Positions 1 to 10,008 of a DNA stretch of 64,000 nt are shown piece by piece. The first letter of the stretch is position 1; each line of letters starts with the position of its first letter. This DNA comes from Brucella pseudintermedia. GTDB lineage: Bacteria > Pseudomonadota > Alphaproteobacteria > Rhizobiales > Rhizobiaceae. Under the pieces are notes generated by a model, which did no database searches, was not told the DNA's origin, and saw only the letters and a list, made by a program, of their open reading frames with translations. The DNA lies in NCBI RefSeq assembly GCF_008932435.1, contig NZ_WBWE01000004.1, positions 275,987-339,986 on the forward strand, written 5' to 3'. The translations under genes and the position numbers were made by a program.

Positions 1-1036
<1,036 letters not shown>

Positions 1037-1059
1037 TATCATATCGCATCGGTGAGATG

Positions 1060-1095
1060 AAAAGGGGGGCAGCGCAATTGCGCCGCCCCCTTTTG
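1060..1095 (+). terminator. Intrinsic terminator of guaB
   Basis: A long GC-rich inverted repeat (AAAAGGGGGGC pairing with GCCCCCTTTT around a self-complementary GCGCAATTGCG core) ends in a T-run. It lies about 25 bases after the guaB stop and before the convergent oxyR gene, so it may serve both strands. Confidence 0.85.
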
Positions 1096-1193
1096 TTTTC
1101 AGTTTTTGCCGGACGCGGCTTCGACCGGGAGACGGCTGTAATGTCCACCTCATCGAGCCAAATCGGACTACCTCATCTAAAATCGCCGCGGTC

Positions 1194-2123
1194 TTATGAT
1201 CCGAGGGTGTTGAGGTCGTTCGCGTTCACTTTCAATTCTTGCGCGCTTTCGGTGATGCAGTCGGCAAGCGCGTTAAAATCCTTTCGACGCATGCTCTGCC
1301 GCCGCCAGAACAGCGCAATCTCGCGTTTAGGCTGTTCGCCGTCAAACGGGATGATACGCATGTGATTGCTGCGTGTTTCGGCGCGCACCGCGATTTCTGG
1401 GATGAGTGTAAGGCCCAAGCCATGGCTTACCATTTGTAAAAGGGTGGTCATGCTGGTGGCGCCATACTTTACCAACTGGCGTTGCGAGGGCAGGGCGCAA
1501 ACGGCAAGCGCCTGATCCCGCATACAGTGTCCTTCCTCCAACAGGAGCAAACGTTCGAGAGCGACATTGTCCTGTGTCATCGGCGACGCAAGGACCGTTT
1601 GATCATTGGTGGAGGTCGCGATCAGAAAGCGATCATCGAAAAGTTTTTTCTGGGCGAGGCGCTCGTCATCTATGGGAAGGGCCGCGACAATCGCATCGAT
1701 CTCACCGGCATGCAGTTCGTCGAGCAGTTTGGCGGTTACGCTTTCTCGCAATTGAAGGCGGAATGACGGATGCCTTTCGCGCAAAAGCGGAATGAGAACC
1801 GGGACCAGATAGGGGGCAACAGTGGGTATAATACCCAGCCGCAACCGTGTTTGCAGGAGTCCCCGGCTTTGCGCGGCTATCTCCTCAAGTGACTGGAGCT
1901 CACGCAAGACAGTCTGGATGCCCGGATAAAGTTGCTTGCCGAGTTCCGTCATTATGACCTGCCGCTGCGAGCGTTCAAATAGCGGCGCCCCTGCAAGGGC
2001 TTCCATCTCCGTGATCTGGGCTGAAAGTGCCGGTTGCGACACGTGGGCGAGTTGCGCGGCCTTGCGAAAATGCAATGTGGTGGCAAGCGCTTCGAAATAG
2101 CGCATCTGACGTACAGTAAACAT
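1194..2123 (-). CDS. oxyR: Hydrogen peroxide-inducible LysR-type activator OxyR
   Basis: A 309-residue LysR-family regulator: N-terminal winged helix-turn-helix (MRYFEALATTLHFRKAAQLA, about residues 7-26), then the substrate-like sensing domain. It carries the pair of cysteines spaced C-x8-C in HCMRDQALAVC, matching the peroxide-sensing Cys199/Cys208 disulfide pair of E. coli OxyR; this is the main reason to call it OxyR rather than a generic LysR protein. It is divergent from the catalase gene 2291-3790, the classical OxyR target. The start at 2123 gives the expected N-terminus. Repeated TTATC/GATAA elements directly upstream probably form its binding site and suggest autoregulation. Confidence 0.9.
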   Translation of the reverse strand: MFTVRQMRYFEALATTLHFRKAAQLAHVSQPALSAQITEMEALAGAPLFERSQRQVIMTELGKQLYPGIQTVLRELQSLEEIAAQSRGLLQTRLRLGIIPTVAPYLVPVLIPLLRERHPSFRLQLRESVTAKLLDELHAGEIDAIVAALPIDDERLAQKKLFDDRFLIATSTNDQTVLASPMTQDNVALERLLLLEEGHCMRDQALAVCALPSQRQLVKYGATSMTTLLQMVSHGLGLTLIPEIAVRAETRSNHMRIIPFDGEQPKREIALFWRRQSMRRKDFNALADCITESAQELKVNANDLNTLGS

Positions 2124-2155
2124 GATAGGAAAAACTTATCGAAAATTATCGAAAA
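2124..2155. promoter_or_regulatory. Candidate OxyR operator in the oxyR-katA intergenic region
   Basis: GATAGG-5 nt-CTTATC (2124-2140) forms a near-palindrome immediately before the oxyR start. It runs into two perfect tandem copies of TTATCGAAAA (2136-2145 and 2146-2155). OxyR tetramers contact four ATAG-like elements spaced by about one helical turn, and the repeats here have about that spacing. Binding is inferred, not shown. Confidence 0.5.
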
Positions 2156-2290
2156 AGCAATTGGAGATTATGACTGGAATGAGTCTAATCTACACCAATT
2201 GCCCAGCCACGGCATGACACGGATAAGCCATGTCATGCTTGTGGCAAGGCTGATCGTATTCCAATATTGACTTTTCAGGAGGGAATTCCC

Positions 2291-3790
2291 ATGGCAGATC
2301 GCCCGATAATGACGACGAGTGCAGGCGCTCCGATACCGGACAATCAGAATTCCCTTAGTGCGGGCGAGCGTGGCCCGCTGTTGATGCAGGATTATCAGCT
2401 CATTGAAAAACTGAGCCATCAAAACCGTGAACGCATTCCAGAACGAGCAGTTCACGCCAAGGGGTGGGGGGCTTATGGTACGCTGACCATCACCGGTGAT
2501 ATCTCGAAATATACCAAGGCCAAGGCTCTGCAGCCGGGCGCTCAGACACCGATGCTGGCCCGTTTTTCCACCGTTGCCGGTGAACTTGGGGCTGCCGACG
2601 CTGAACGCGATGCGCGCGGTTTTGCTCTGAAATTCTACACCGATGAAGGCAACTGGGATCTGGTCGGCAATAATACGCCTGTGTTCTTCGTGCGTGATCC
2701 GGTCAAGTTCCCGGATTTCATTCATACCCAGAAGCGCCATCCCAAGACCAACCTGCGTTCAGCGACAGCCATGTGGGACTTCTGGTCGCTCTCACCGGAA
2801 AGCCTGCATCAGGTAACGATCCTGATGTCGGATCGCGGTCTGCCTACGGACGTCCGGCACATCAACGGATACGGCTCTCATACCTATTCGTTCTGGAACG
2901 ATGCCGGTGAGCGCTATTGGGTCAAGTTCCATTTCAAGACCATGCAGGGCCACAGGCACTGGACCAATGCGGAAGCCGAGACTGTAATTGGCCGTACGCG
3001 TGAATCCACGCAGGAAGATCTTTTCACCTCCATCGACAAGGGCGACTATCCGAAGTGGAGGGTTCAGGTGCAGATTATGCCGGAACTCGATGCTGACAAG
3101 ACGCCCTACAACCCGTTCGATCTCACCAAGGTCTGGCCGCATGCAGATTATCCGCCGATCGATATCGGCATCATGGAACTGAACCGCAATCCGGAAAACT
3201 ATTTCGCCGAGATCGAGAATGCGGCGTTCTCGCCTTCCAATATCGTTCCCGGTATCGGGTTTTCTCCGGACAAGATGCTGCAGGCGCGTATTTTTTCCTA
3301 TGCGGACGCACACCGTCACCGGCTTGGCACGCATTACGAAAGCATTCCGGTCAACCAGCCGAAATGCCCGGTTCATCACTATCATCGCGATGGCCAGATG
3401 AATGTCTATGGCGGGATCAAGACCGGCAATCCGGATGCCTATTATGAGCCGAACTCCTTCAACGGACCTGTGGAACAGCCGTCCGCCAAGGAGCCGCCTT
3501 TGAAGATTTCCGGTGATGCGGATCGCTATAACCACCGCGTCGGCAATGATGATTATTCGCAGCCGCGCGCGCTCTTCAATCTGTTCGATGAAGGACAAAG
3601 ACAGCGCCTCTTCGCAAACATTGCCGCAGCAATGAATGGCGTGCCTGGTTTCATCATCGAGCGCCAGCTCGGTCATTTCAAGCTTGTCCATCCTGAGTAT
3701 GAAGCTGGCGTGCGCAAGGCGCTCAAGGATGCTCATGGCTATGAAGCCAACACGATTGCCTTGGGCGAAGAAGCAACAGCGGCTGAATAA
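2291..3790 (+). CDS. katA: Monofunctional heme catalase
   Basis: Decomposes hydrogen peroxide to water and oxygen; a 499-residue clade-3-type small-subunit catalase. Catalytic His is at about residue 55 in [13 protein letters not shown], the distal Asn is in [11 protein letters not shown], and the proximal heme ligand Tyr is at about residue 337 in [14 protein letters not shown]. The start at 2291 is preceded by a strong AGGAGG ribosome site 8 bases upstream; an in-frame upstream codon at 2267 has no such site. Divergent from oxyR, so peroxide induction through OxyR is likely. No signal peptide is visible. A strong terminator follows. Confidence 0.96.
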   Translation: MADRPIMTTSAGAPIPDNQNSLSAGERGPLLMQDYQLIEKLSHQNRERIPERAVHAKGWGAYGTLTITGDISKYTKAKALQPGAQTPMLARFSTVAGELGAADAERDARGFALKFYTDEGNWDLVGNNTPVFFVRDPVKFPDFIHTQKRHPKTNLRSATAMWDFWSLSPESLHQVTILMSDRGLPTDVRHINGYGSHTYSFWNDAGERYWVKFHFKTMQGHRHWTNAEAETVIGRTRESTQEDLFTSIDKGDYPKWRVQVQIMPELDADKTPYNPFDLTKVWPHADYPPIDIGIMELNRNPENYFAEIENAAFSPSNIVPGIGFSPDKMLQARIFSYADAHRHRLGTHYESIPVNQPKCPVHHYHRDGQMNVYGGIKTGNPDAYYEPNSFNGPVEQPSAKEPPLKISGDADRYNHRVGNDDYSQPRALFNLFDEGQRQRLFANIAAAMNGVPGFIIERQLGHFKLVHPEYEAGVRKALKDAHGYEANTIALGEEATAAE

Positions 3791-3812
3791 GCTGGCATTG
3801 CAAGTTGGTGAA

Positions 3813-3839
3813 AGCCGGAGCTCGCTGCTCCGGCTTTTT
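3813..3839 (+). terminator. Intrinsic terminator of katA
   Basis: AGCCGGAGC, a 5-base loop and GCTCCGGCT form a perfect 9-bp stem followed by TTTTT, 22 bases after the katA stop. Confidence 0.92.
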
Positions 3840-3911
3840 GTTTTGATTTGCCGATTGCCTTTTCCCTGCAAGGAAGGCTATTCCCGAGCAGGCATTCGAG
3901 AAGGAGACACA

Positions 3912-5201
3912 ATGCGGCTTGGCGGACGCCTGCAGGCGGCTATCGAGGTATTGGATCAGATCGAAGCGGGCACGCGCCCGGCTTCTGACGTGCTGAAGGA
4001 TTGGGGTGCTTCCCATCGTTTCGCAGGCGCAGGCGATCGCGCTGTGATCGGCAATATCGTCTATGACGCACTGCGCCGCAAACAGTCCATTGCGTGGCGA
4101 ATGGATGCCGACGACGCCCGCGCTCTGGCATTCGGCGCTTTGCTGGCCGATGGCGGCATGGATATTGCGGCGATCGATACAGTCCTCGACGGTGACAAGT
4201 TCGCGCCCGAAACGTTGGAACGGTCGCGCCGTATGGCCTGGGAAAACCGCGATATTGCCGAGGCACCCGCTCACGTTCAAGCGGACATACCGGAATGGTG
4301 TGTCTCGTCGTTTGAGGAGCTTTTTGGTGCGCGCTGGGTCGACGAGGGTAGAGCGCTGGCAACGCGGCCACCTGTTGATCTGCGCGTCAACAGTTTGAAG
4401 GCCAAGCCCGAGCAAACGCTTGCGGCCCTGACAAAAGCCGGCGCTGCGCCGGCGCCATTCCTATTGCAAGCCCTGCGCATACCGCCGATCGAAGCGCTTG
4501 GTCGCCATCCAAATGTGCAGGGCGAGCAGGCTTTTGTCGACGGCTGGTTTGAGGTTCAGGATCTCGGGTCACAGCTTGCCGCGCTCTTTGCCGGTGCGAA
4601 GCCTGGTCAGCAGGTGCTGGATTATTGTGCGGGAGCCGGCGGCAAGACATTGGCTCTGGCGGCTGCAATGCAAAACAGCGGTCAAATTCATGCCTATGAT
4701 GCCGAACGTGCGCGGCTTTCGCCCATGCATGAACGACTGCAGCGTGCAGGGGTCCGCAATACACAGGTGCATGGAAATCTCGACGCGCTCGGCCCGCTCA
4801 CGGGGCAGATGGATCTTGTGCTTACCGACGCGCCTTGCACTGGTTCCGGTACATGGCGTCGCCGGCCAGATGCAAAATGGCGGTTGAACGAGCAGCAGCT
4901 TGAGCGGCGCGTTCAGGATCAGAAGGAAGTGCTGGAATCGGCCAGGCATTATGTGAAGCAGGGAGGGCGGCTTGCTTATGTCACCTGCTCGCTCTTTGCT
5001 GAAGAAAATACCCGGCAAGTGGCGCGGTTTCTCGCCGATAACGCTGATTTTACGGAAGTTGCGCCGCAGTCCTTGTGGGATGCTGTTGTCGCGAATGCCG
5101 GTAACACGAAGCCGGTATTCCCCTCGCACGGCGCGGTATTTTCGCCATTCTCCACTGACACTGACGGATTTTATGTGAGCGTTCTGCAAAGGGCGGAATA
5201 G
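3912..5201 (+). CDS. rsmB: 16S rRNA (cytosine-C5) methyltransferase RsmB-like
   Basis: SAM-dependent RNA m5C methyltransferase of the NOL1/NOP2/Sun family, 429 residues. The first about 130 residues resemble the NusB-like RNA-binding domain that characterises RsmB. SAM motif I is VLDYCAGAGGKT (about residue 235). The two catalytic cysteines are in TDAPCTGSGTWRR (about 307) and VTCSLFAEEN (about 357). The start at 3912 has AAGGAG 6 bases upstream; the frame is open further upstream but overlaps katA and its terminator. Target C967 of 16S rRNA is inferred from the family; RsmF or another Sun-family target cannot be excluded. Confidence 0.88.
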   Translation: MRLGGRLQAAIEVLDQIEAGTRPASDVLKDWGASHRFAGAGDRAVIGNIVYDALRRKQSIAWRMDADDARALAFGALLADGGMDIAAIDTVLDGDKFAPETLERSRRMAWENRDIAEAPAHVQADIPEWCVSSFEELFGARWVDEGRALATRPPVDLRVNSLKAKPEQTLAALTKAGAAPAPFLLQALRIPPIEALGRHPNVQGEQAFVDGWFEVQDLGSQLAALFAGAKPGQQVLDYCAGAGGKTLALAAAMQNSGQIHAYDAERARLSPMHERLQRAGVRNTQVHGNLDALGPLTGQMDLVLTDAPCTGSGTWRRRPDAKWRLNEQQLERRVQDQKEVLESARHYVKQGGRLAYVTCSLFAEENTRQVARFLADNADFTEVAPQSLWDAVVANAGNTKPVFPSHGAVFSPFSTDTDGFYVSVLQRAE

Positions 5202-5202
5202 A

Positions 5203-5246
5203 GCGTTGCCAGCAAAAGTGCGAAGCGGTTTTGCGCCGGATAACGC
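5203..5246. repeat. Palindromic intergenic repeat, rhizobial type
   Basis: Nested inverted repeats: GCGTT/AACGC at the edges and GCAAAA/TTTTGC inside, around GTGCGAAGCGG. This is the look of the short AAAAGTGCGAAGCGGTTTT elements scattered between genes in Rhizobiales genomes. It fills the gap between rsmB and the thioesterase gene and may act as an mRNA hairpin. Confidence 0.6.
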
Positions 5247-5280
5247 GTAAAGCAAATGGATGGAACGGGGAGCCGAACCG

Positions 5281-5736
5281 ATGTCAGCACACCGTGTAGC
5301 AGAACCGGATTTCAAGGAGCGCGTGGAGGAAAGCTTCGGGCGGCAGGCTGCGATGAAGCTGATCGGCGCTGAACTGTCGCGGTGTGAGCCCGGTATCGTC
5401 GAAATCGAAATGCCGTTCCGTGAAGAACTGACGCAACAGCACGGCATTCTCCACGCGGGCGTGATTTCCGCTGCGCTCGATTCCGCTTGCGGTTACGCAG
5501 CACTTACGCTGATGCCATCCGATGCGGCAGTGCTAACCATCGAATTCAAAGTGAACCTGCTTGCCCCCGGCAAGGGCGAGCGCTTTCTGTTCCGTGGCGA
5601 GGTGACCAAGCCTGGTCGGACTATCATGGTCAGTGATGGCCAGGCATTTGCCGTTACCGATACGGAAGTGCGCCTGATTGCGACGATGACTGGAACGATG
5701 ATGGTCGTGCAGGATAGAAAGGGCTTGCAGGGATGA
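5281..5736 (+). CDS. PaaI/YdiI-family hotdog-fold acyl-CoA thioesterase
   Basis: A 151-residue single hotdog domain. The helix motif HGILHAGVISAALDSACGYAA (His and the Asp/Ser of the active site) places it in the PaaI-like thioesterases that hydrolyse acyl- or aryl-CoA esters; the true substrate is unknown. Start 5281 is chosen because GGGGAG lies 8 bases upstream; an in-frame ATG at 5260 would add 7 residues. The stop overlaps the next start as ATGA, so it is translationally coupled to the nucleosidase gene. Confidence 0.82.
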   Translation: MSAHRVAEPDFKERVEESFGRQAAMKLIGAELSRCEPGIVEIEMPFREELTQQHGILHAGVISAALDSACGYAALTLMPSDAAVLTIEFKVNLLAPGKGERFLFRGEVTKPGRTIMVSDGQAFAVTDTEVRLIATMTGTMMVVQDRKGLQG

Positions 5737-6362
5737 TAAAGACCGTTGCCGGAAAGCGCTTGCTCTATGTTATGGCAGCGGATGCCGAATACGGGCGTCA
5801 TCTGGCAAAACTCTTCACGCCGGTCATGATTGGGGTTGGGCCGGTCGAAGCGGCAGCCAATCTCGCATATGCTCTTGGCAGCCTGATCCATGCAGGCGAA
5901 AAACCCGATCTGGTAGTCTCGCTTGGTTCTGCCGGGTCAGCCAGATTGGCTCGAGCACAAGTTTTTCAGGTGTCCTCCGTATGTTATCGAGATATGGATG
6001 CTTCGCCGCTCGGGTTCGAAAAGGGCGCAACACCTTTTCTCGATCTTCCCAAGGTAGTGGAACTTCCGATTTCCGTGCCTGAAGTCCCTGCAGCATCGCT
6101 TTCCACCGGCGCAAACATTGTCTCCGGCGCTGTTTATGCGACGATTGATGCAGATATGGTGGATATGGAGACCTATGCCTGCCTGCGGACCTGCCAACTG
6201 GCAGGCGTACCGCTTTTCGGGCTGCGAGGCATCTCGGATGGAGCAAGCGAGTTGCAGCATGTCGGCGATTGGACGCAGTATCTGCATATTATCGATGAAA
6301 AACTGGCTCACGCTGTCGAGCGATTGGAGGCAGCAATCGCCGATGGCCTCATCTCCTCCTGA
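5733..6362 (+). CDS. MTA/SAH nucleosidase-type purine nucleoside phosphorylase family protein
   Basis: A 209-residue PNP/UDP-fold protein. VMAADAEYG at the N-terminus, VSLGSAGSA in the middle, DMVDMETYA (substrate-binding Met-Glu) and LRGISDGA with the catalytic Asp are the signature elements of 5'-methylthioadenosine/S-adenosylhomocysteine nucleosidase, which splits these compounds to adenine and a thioribose or ribosyl-homocysteine. It overlaps the thioesterase gene by 4 bases. Slightly shorter than E. coli MtnN (about 230 residues), so exact nucleoside preference is inferred. Confidence 0.82.
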   Translation: MIKTVAGKRLLYVMAADAEYGRHLAKLFTPVMIGVGPVEAAANLAYALGSLIHAGEKPDLVVSLGSAGSARLARAQVFQVSSVCYRDMDASPLGFEKGATPFLDLPKVVELPISVPEVPAASLSTGANIVSGAVYATIDADMVDMETYACLRTCQLAGVPLFGLRGISDGASELQHVGDWTQYLHIIDEKLAHAVERLEAAIADGLISS

Positions 6363-6470
6363 CAATGGTGTGTCAGTACAACCCCTTTTTTGGCAACGCA
6401 CTTGTTGAGCATATCGTCTATACCCCATATAGGCATTGCATCCCGACCACTTTTTAAATAGATGCTGCAC

Positions 6471-8033
6471 ATGAGTATCACGGCACATCCCGACACAATC
6501 CTTATCATCGACTTTGGCAGCCAGGTCACGCAGCTGATTGCGCGTCGTGTGCGCGAAGCCAATGTCTATTGTGAAATCGTTCCTTTTCAGTCTGCTGAAG
6601 AGGCCTTCAGACGGCTGAAGCCGAAGGGTGTTATCCTTTCCGGCAGTCCGCATTCGACGACCGATATCGGGTCGCCGCGGGCGCCGCAGTCTGTCTTTGA
6701 AGAGGGCATTCCGGTCCTCGGCATTTGCTATGGCGAGCAGACCATGTGTGCCCAACTGGGCGGCAAGGTGGAAGGCGGCCATGACCGCGAATTTGGCCGC
6801 GCCTTCCTGGATGTGCAGGAAGACAGTCCGCTTTTCGATGGCATCTGGGCCAAGGGTACGCGCCATCAGGTCTGGATGAGCCACGGTGACCGAGTAACGT
6901 CGCTTCCTGATGGCTTCACCATTATCGGTACATCACCGAACGCTCCTTTTGCAGCCATTGCTGATGAAAAGCGCAAATATTACGGCGTGCAGTTCCATCC
7001 GGAAGTCGTACATACGCCGGATGGCGCGAAGCTGTTGCAGAATTTCGTTCATCGTATTGTCGGCGTGAAGCCAGGCTGGACGATGGGCGCTTATCGCGAG
7101 CAGGCCGTGGAGGCGATCCGCAAACAGGTTGGCAGCGGAAAGGTTATCTGCGCGCTTTCTGGTGGTGTGGATTCGTCTGTTGCAGCACTTCTGGCGCACG
7201 AAGCCATTGGCGATCAGCTCACCTGTATCCTCGTCGATCACGGTCTGATGCGCAAGAACGAGGCGAAGCAGGTCGTTGAAATGTTCCGCGAACATTACAA
7301 TCTGCCATTGATCCTTGTAGATGCTTCCGACCGCTTCATCGGCGCACTGGAAGGCGAAACCGATCCGGAAAAGAAGCGCAAGACGATTGGACGTCTCTTC
7401 ATCGAAGTGTTTGAGGAAGAAGCCAAGAAGCTGGGCGGCGCGGACTTCCTCGTGCAGGGCACGCTTTATCCGGATGTGATCGAAAGCGTTTCCTTCACCG
7501 GCGGACCTTCGGTCACGATCAAGTCGCACCACAATGTCGGTGGCTTGCCGGAACGTATGAAGATGCAGCTGGTCGAGCCGCTGCGCGAACTGTTCAAGGA
7601 TGAAGTTCGCCTGCTCGGCAAAGAACTTGGCCTGCCGGACAGCTTTATCGGTCGCCATCCGTTCCCTGGACCGGGCCTTGCGATTCGCTGCCCCGGGGGC
7701 ATCACGCGGGAAAAGCTGGAAATTCTCCGTGAAGCGGATGCGATCTATTTGGACGAAATCCGCAAGGCAGGTCTTTACGATGCCATCTGGCAGGCTTTCG
7801 CAGTTCTGCTGCCGGTCCAGACCGTTGGCGTGATGGGTGATGGCCGTACCTACGAATTCGTCTGCGCTCTGCGTGCCGTGACGTCGGTGGACGGCATGAC
7901 CGCTGACTTCTATCACTACGACATGAACTTCCTTGGCAATGCAGCAACCCGCATCATCAATGAAGTGCGCGGCATCAATCGCGTCGTCTATGACGTGACC
8001 TCGAAGCCGCCCGGCACGATTGAGTGGGAATGA
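6471..8033 (+). CDS. guaA: GMP synthase (glutamine-hydrolysing)
   Basis: Converts XMP, ATP and glutamine to GMP. The 520-residue single-chain enzyme has an N-terminal class I glutamine amidotransferase (catalytic Cys at about residue 86 in LGICYGEQ; the His-x-Glu pair in QFHPEVVHT), then the ATP pyrophosphatase domain with the PP-loop [12 protein letters not shown] (about residue 230) and the C-terminal dimerisation domain ending GTIEWE. Start MSITAHPD at 6471 fits related proteins; an ATG three codons earlier is also in frame. Functionally pairs with guaB at the left edge. Confidence 0.97.
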   Translation: MSITAHPDTILIIDFGSQVTQLIARRVREANVYCEIVPFQSAEEAFRRLKPKGVILSGSPHSTTDIGSPRAPQSVFEEGIPVLGICYGEQTMCAQLGGKVEGGHDREFGRAFLDVQEDSPLFDGIWAKGTRHQVWMSHGDRVTSLPDGFTIIGTSPNAPFAAIADEKRKYYGVQFHPEVVHTPDGAKLLQNFVHRIVGVKPGWTMGAYREQAVEAIRKQVGSGKVICALSGGVDSSVAALLAHEAIGDQLTCILVDHGLMRKNEAKQVVEMFREHYNLPLILVDASDRFIGALEGETDPEKKRKTIGRLFIEVFEEEAKKLGGADFLVQGTLYPDVIESVSFTGGPSVTIKSHHNVGGLPERMKMQLVEPLRELFKDEVRLLGKELGLPDSFIGRHPFPGPGLAIRCPGGITREKLEILREADAIYLDEIRKAGLYDAIWQAFAVLLPVQTVGVMGDGRTYEFVCALRAVTSVDGMTADFYHYDMNFLGNAATRIINEVRGINRVVYDVTSKPPGTIEWE

Positions 8034-8086
8034 TTTGATTCTGCTTATCGCGCAAATCTGCTCTGATCGATCGAAAAGCTTTTCCA

Positions 8087-8120
8087 TTTATGCCCGCCAG
8101 TTCTTGCTGGCGGGCATAAA
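8087..8120. terminator. Strong symmetric hairpin between guaA and the apionate operon
   Basis: TTTATGCCCGCCAG (8087-8100) and CTGGCGGGCATAAA (8107-8120) form a perfect 14-bp stem with a 6-base loop between convergent genes. No T-run directly follows on either strand except the T-A end of the stem, so it may act as a bidirectional terminator or as a 3'-end stabiliser. Confidence 0.7.
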
Positions 8121-8178
8121 CCACTTTTATCGAAGGCTGGCAGAGCCTGATCAGAATGACGCAACTATCTGATTAATA

Positions 8179-10008
8179 CTAGAAACGTTTCAAACTCTCG
8201 ACTGCGTAGGGCTCAAGAGTGATCTTGTTGGACTGACCGATGCTGACGGCTTGGTGATGCGAGGTGATATTCACCAGCCAGCATTCTTGCTCTGTTGCAA
8301 AAGCCAAAACGCAGTCAGGTCCCGATGAAATAAGCTGCTGCCATTTCTTGCCTGCCAGCGCGGATAGCGTTTTTATCGTGTTGAAGAGCGGACGTTTCCC
8401 ACCCGCGGGCGTTGGTTCGTTGTCGCCGGCAATAAGCCCGAAGGGGCCGGTGAGAGCTGACAGCGTCAGGCTGTCGAGGCCAGCATTCAGCACCGATATG
8501 GCATAGGCCATCGCGAAGCTTTCGCCGAATTTTCCATTGTGACGTGGGTCGCGGTTGGCCATGGCTATGCGTCTGCTATGCGGGTTTTCCATTGTGCGAC
8601 TCCCATAGGGATTCTGGCGCATGGGAATGGTGGATGGCCCGATGCGATAGGGATTGTTGCCATAGATCGCGCGTACGGAACGGGTAATGAACGGCAGCGC
8701 CTCCAGTGTCTGCATGACGCTGAGATCGTCGGCGGCGTGAACAATCGGATTGGTACAATGCGTCACGAAATCAACGAGCGGGCCGGGGATGCGTTTGCGA
8801 TTGAGTTCGGTGAAGTAGCTCAGCATTCCGCCACCGAGACGCACGTTCGGAAAGGCCGCTCTCGCTGCGGCATAAACCTCATCGAGTGGCGGGCAGGGTG
8901 GCCATTCGCTGCCGGGCGGTGTTGATTGCCGGTCTATTGCAGGCGAAACGACGATTGCATCTGGGGTGAAACCCGCTGCTTTCATATCGGACGCGATTGC
9001 AGTCGTCTCGTCGATAAGGTGTGTTTTGCAGGGCAGGGCGATTTCAAGCGCGACGCGTCCTTTGTGGTTCGCGGCCAATGCCGCGAAATCTGCAAAGATT
9101 GAACCTTCATGTCCCGCCAACGGATCGTAATGAAACAGCAGGTCTTGCGGCCCTATTTCTTGCAGGAGTTCGATTGCGGCGAGACTCTGTTTCGCTTCCT
9201 CAGGCGTGATGATAACGCCTATATTGGGCATGACGCCACTTGCGTCACCGAAAGTGATCTTCACCGGTTCAGCATGTTGGGCCACTTTGGATGTTGCTGG
9301 GCGCGTGTCAGCAATGTTGAGCACAATGCGCTGATGCTGGGGCTTCAAAGCTTCGATCCGGTAGGGCCATGCCAGAGCCAGCGGACGCACATAGGTCTTA
9401 AAGGATGCATCTGACCAGTTGCGCTGGTCTTCCATCTCGAACGTATCGCCTTCCATGCGGCATTCGACCATGACGCCGGGCATCGCCTGATGGGTGATCG
9501 CACGCATATTCTGGAAGGGTTGCCACGGCTCAATCAGATCCGGCAGGCGGGTTTTGTTGAGCGCGCCATCGACATGCTCGACAGTCACCGGCGAACCGGC
9601 CACGCCGATGATCGGATGCAGAATGCAGAAGCCGCAACGGTTGGTTTCAAAACCGGTCGCGGTATTGGCTACAGCGTCGAAAGTGAGTGCGCCGTCACTC
9701 TCGGCCTGAATGCGGACATCAATGGTGAGTTGCGTTCCCTCGGGGCCTTCGCAACGTGCCTGATAGGTGACGGTGAAACTGCTGTTGTTTTGCTCAACAT
9801 TCAGATCATGGATTTCCGGGTTATAGGTTCCCCAGTCTCGATCCCGCACGAGATAGGAGATGGCGCGCAGAATCTCGATACCGTCATAAGTGATGGTACG
9901 AAGATTGCCATCGCTGAGATCGACGGCAAGAAGGCCTGCTTTCAGATGCCTTGCCTTGGCTTCTGCTTCGCGTGTGCCATAGAGCAGGAATGGATCGACT
10001 TTGCTCAT
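8179..10008 (-). CDS. apnL: D-apionate lactonase-like protein (D-apiose pathway)
   Basis: A 609-residue cytosolic protein with no signal peptide. I recognise it by context and overall type as the large lactonase described with D-apiose dehydrogenase, which opens D-apionolactone to D-apionate. The N-terminal half looks like a beta-sandwich and the C-terminal half like a TIM-barrel glycosidase-type fold (for example LGGGMLSYFTELNRKR and HAADDLSVMQTLEALP). It is the last gene of the operon and overlaps apsD by 4 bases (ATGA), arguing for direct coupling of lactone formation and opening. Without a search the family call rests on operon order, so moderate confidence. Confidence 0.75.
   Translation of the reverse strand: MSKVDPFLLYGTREAEAKARHLKAGLLAVDLSDGNLRTITYDGIEILRAISYLVRDRDWGTYNPEIHDLNVEQNNSSFTVTYQARCEGPEGTQLTIDVRIQAESDGALTFDAVANTATGFETNRCGFCILHPIIGVAGSPVTVEHVDGALNKTRLPDLIEPWQPFQNMRAITHQAMPGVMVECRMEGDTFEMEDQRNWSDASFKTYVRPLALAWPYRIEALKPQHQRIVLNIADTRPATSKVAQHAEPVKITFGDASGVMPNIGVIITPEEAKQSLAAIELLQEIGPQDLLFHYDPLAGHEGSIFADFAALAANHKGRVALEIALPCKTHLIDETTAIASDMKAAGFTPDAIVVSPAIDRQSTPPGSEWPPCPPLDEVYAAARAAFPNVRLGGGMLSYFTELNRKRIPGPLVDFVTHCTNPIVHAADDLSVMQTLEALPFITRSVRAIYGNNPYRIGPSTIPMRQNPYGSRTMENPHSRRIAMANRDPRHNGKFGESFAMAYAISVLNAGLDSLTLSALTGPFGLIAGDNEPTPAGGKRPLFNTIKTLSALAGKKWQQLISSGPDCVLAFATEQECWLVNITSHHQAVSIGQSNKITLEPYAVESLKRF

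Noticed and set aside
2792..3871. 359-codon open frame antisense to katA
   Set aside because: Composition (many Arg, Ile, His from complementing GC-rich codons) is that of a shadow frame, and katA on the other strand is certain.
6933..8087. 384-codon open frame antisense to guaA
   Set aside because: Shadow of guaA; no recognisable motif or ribosome site.
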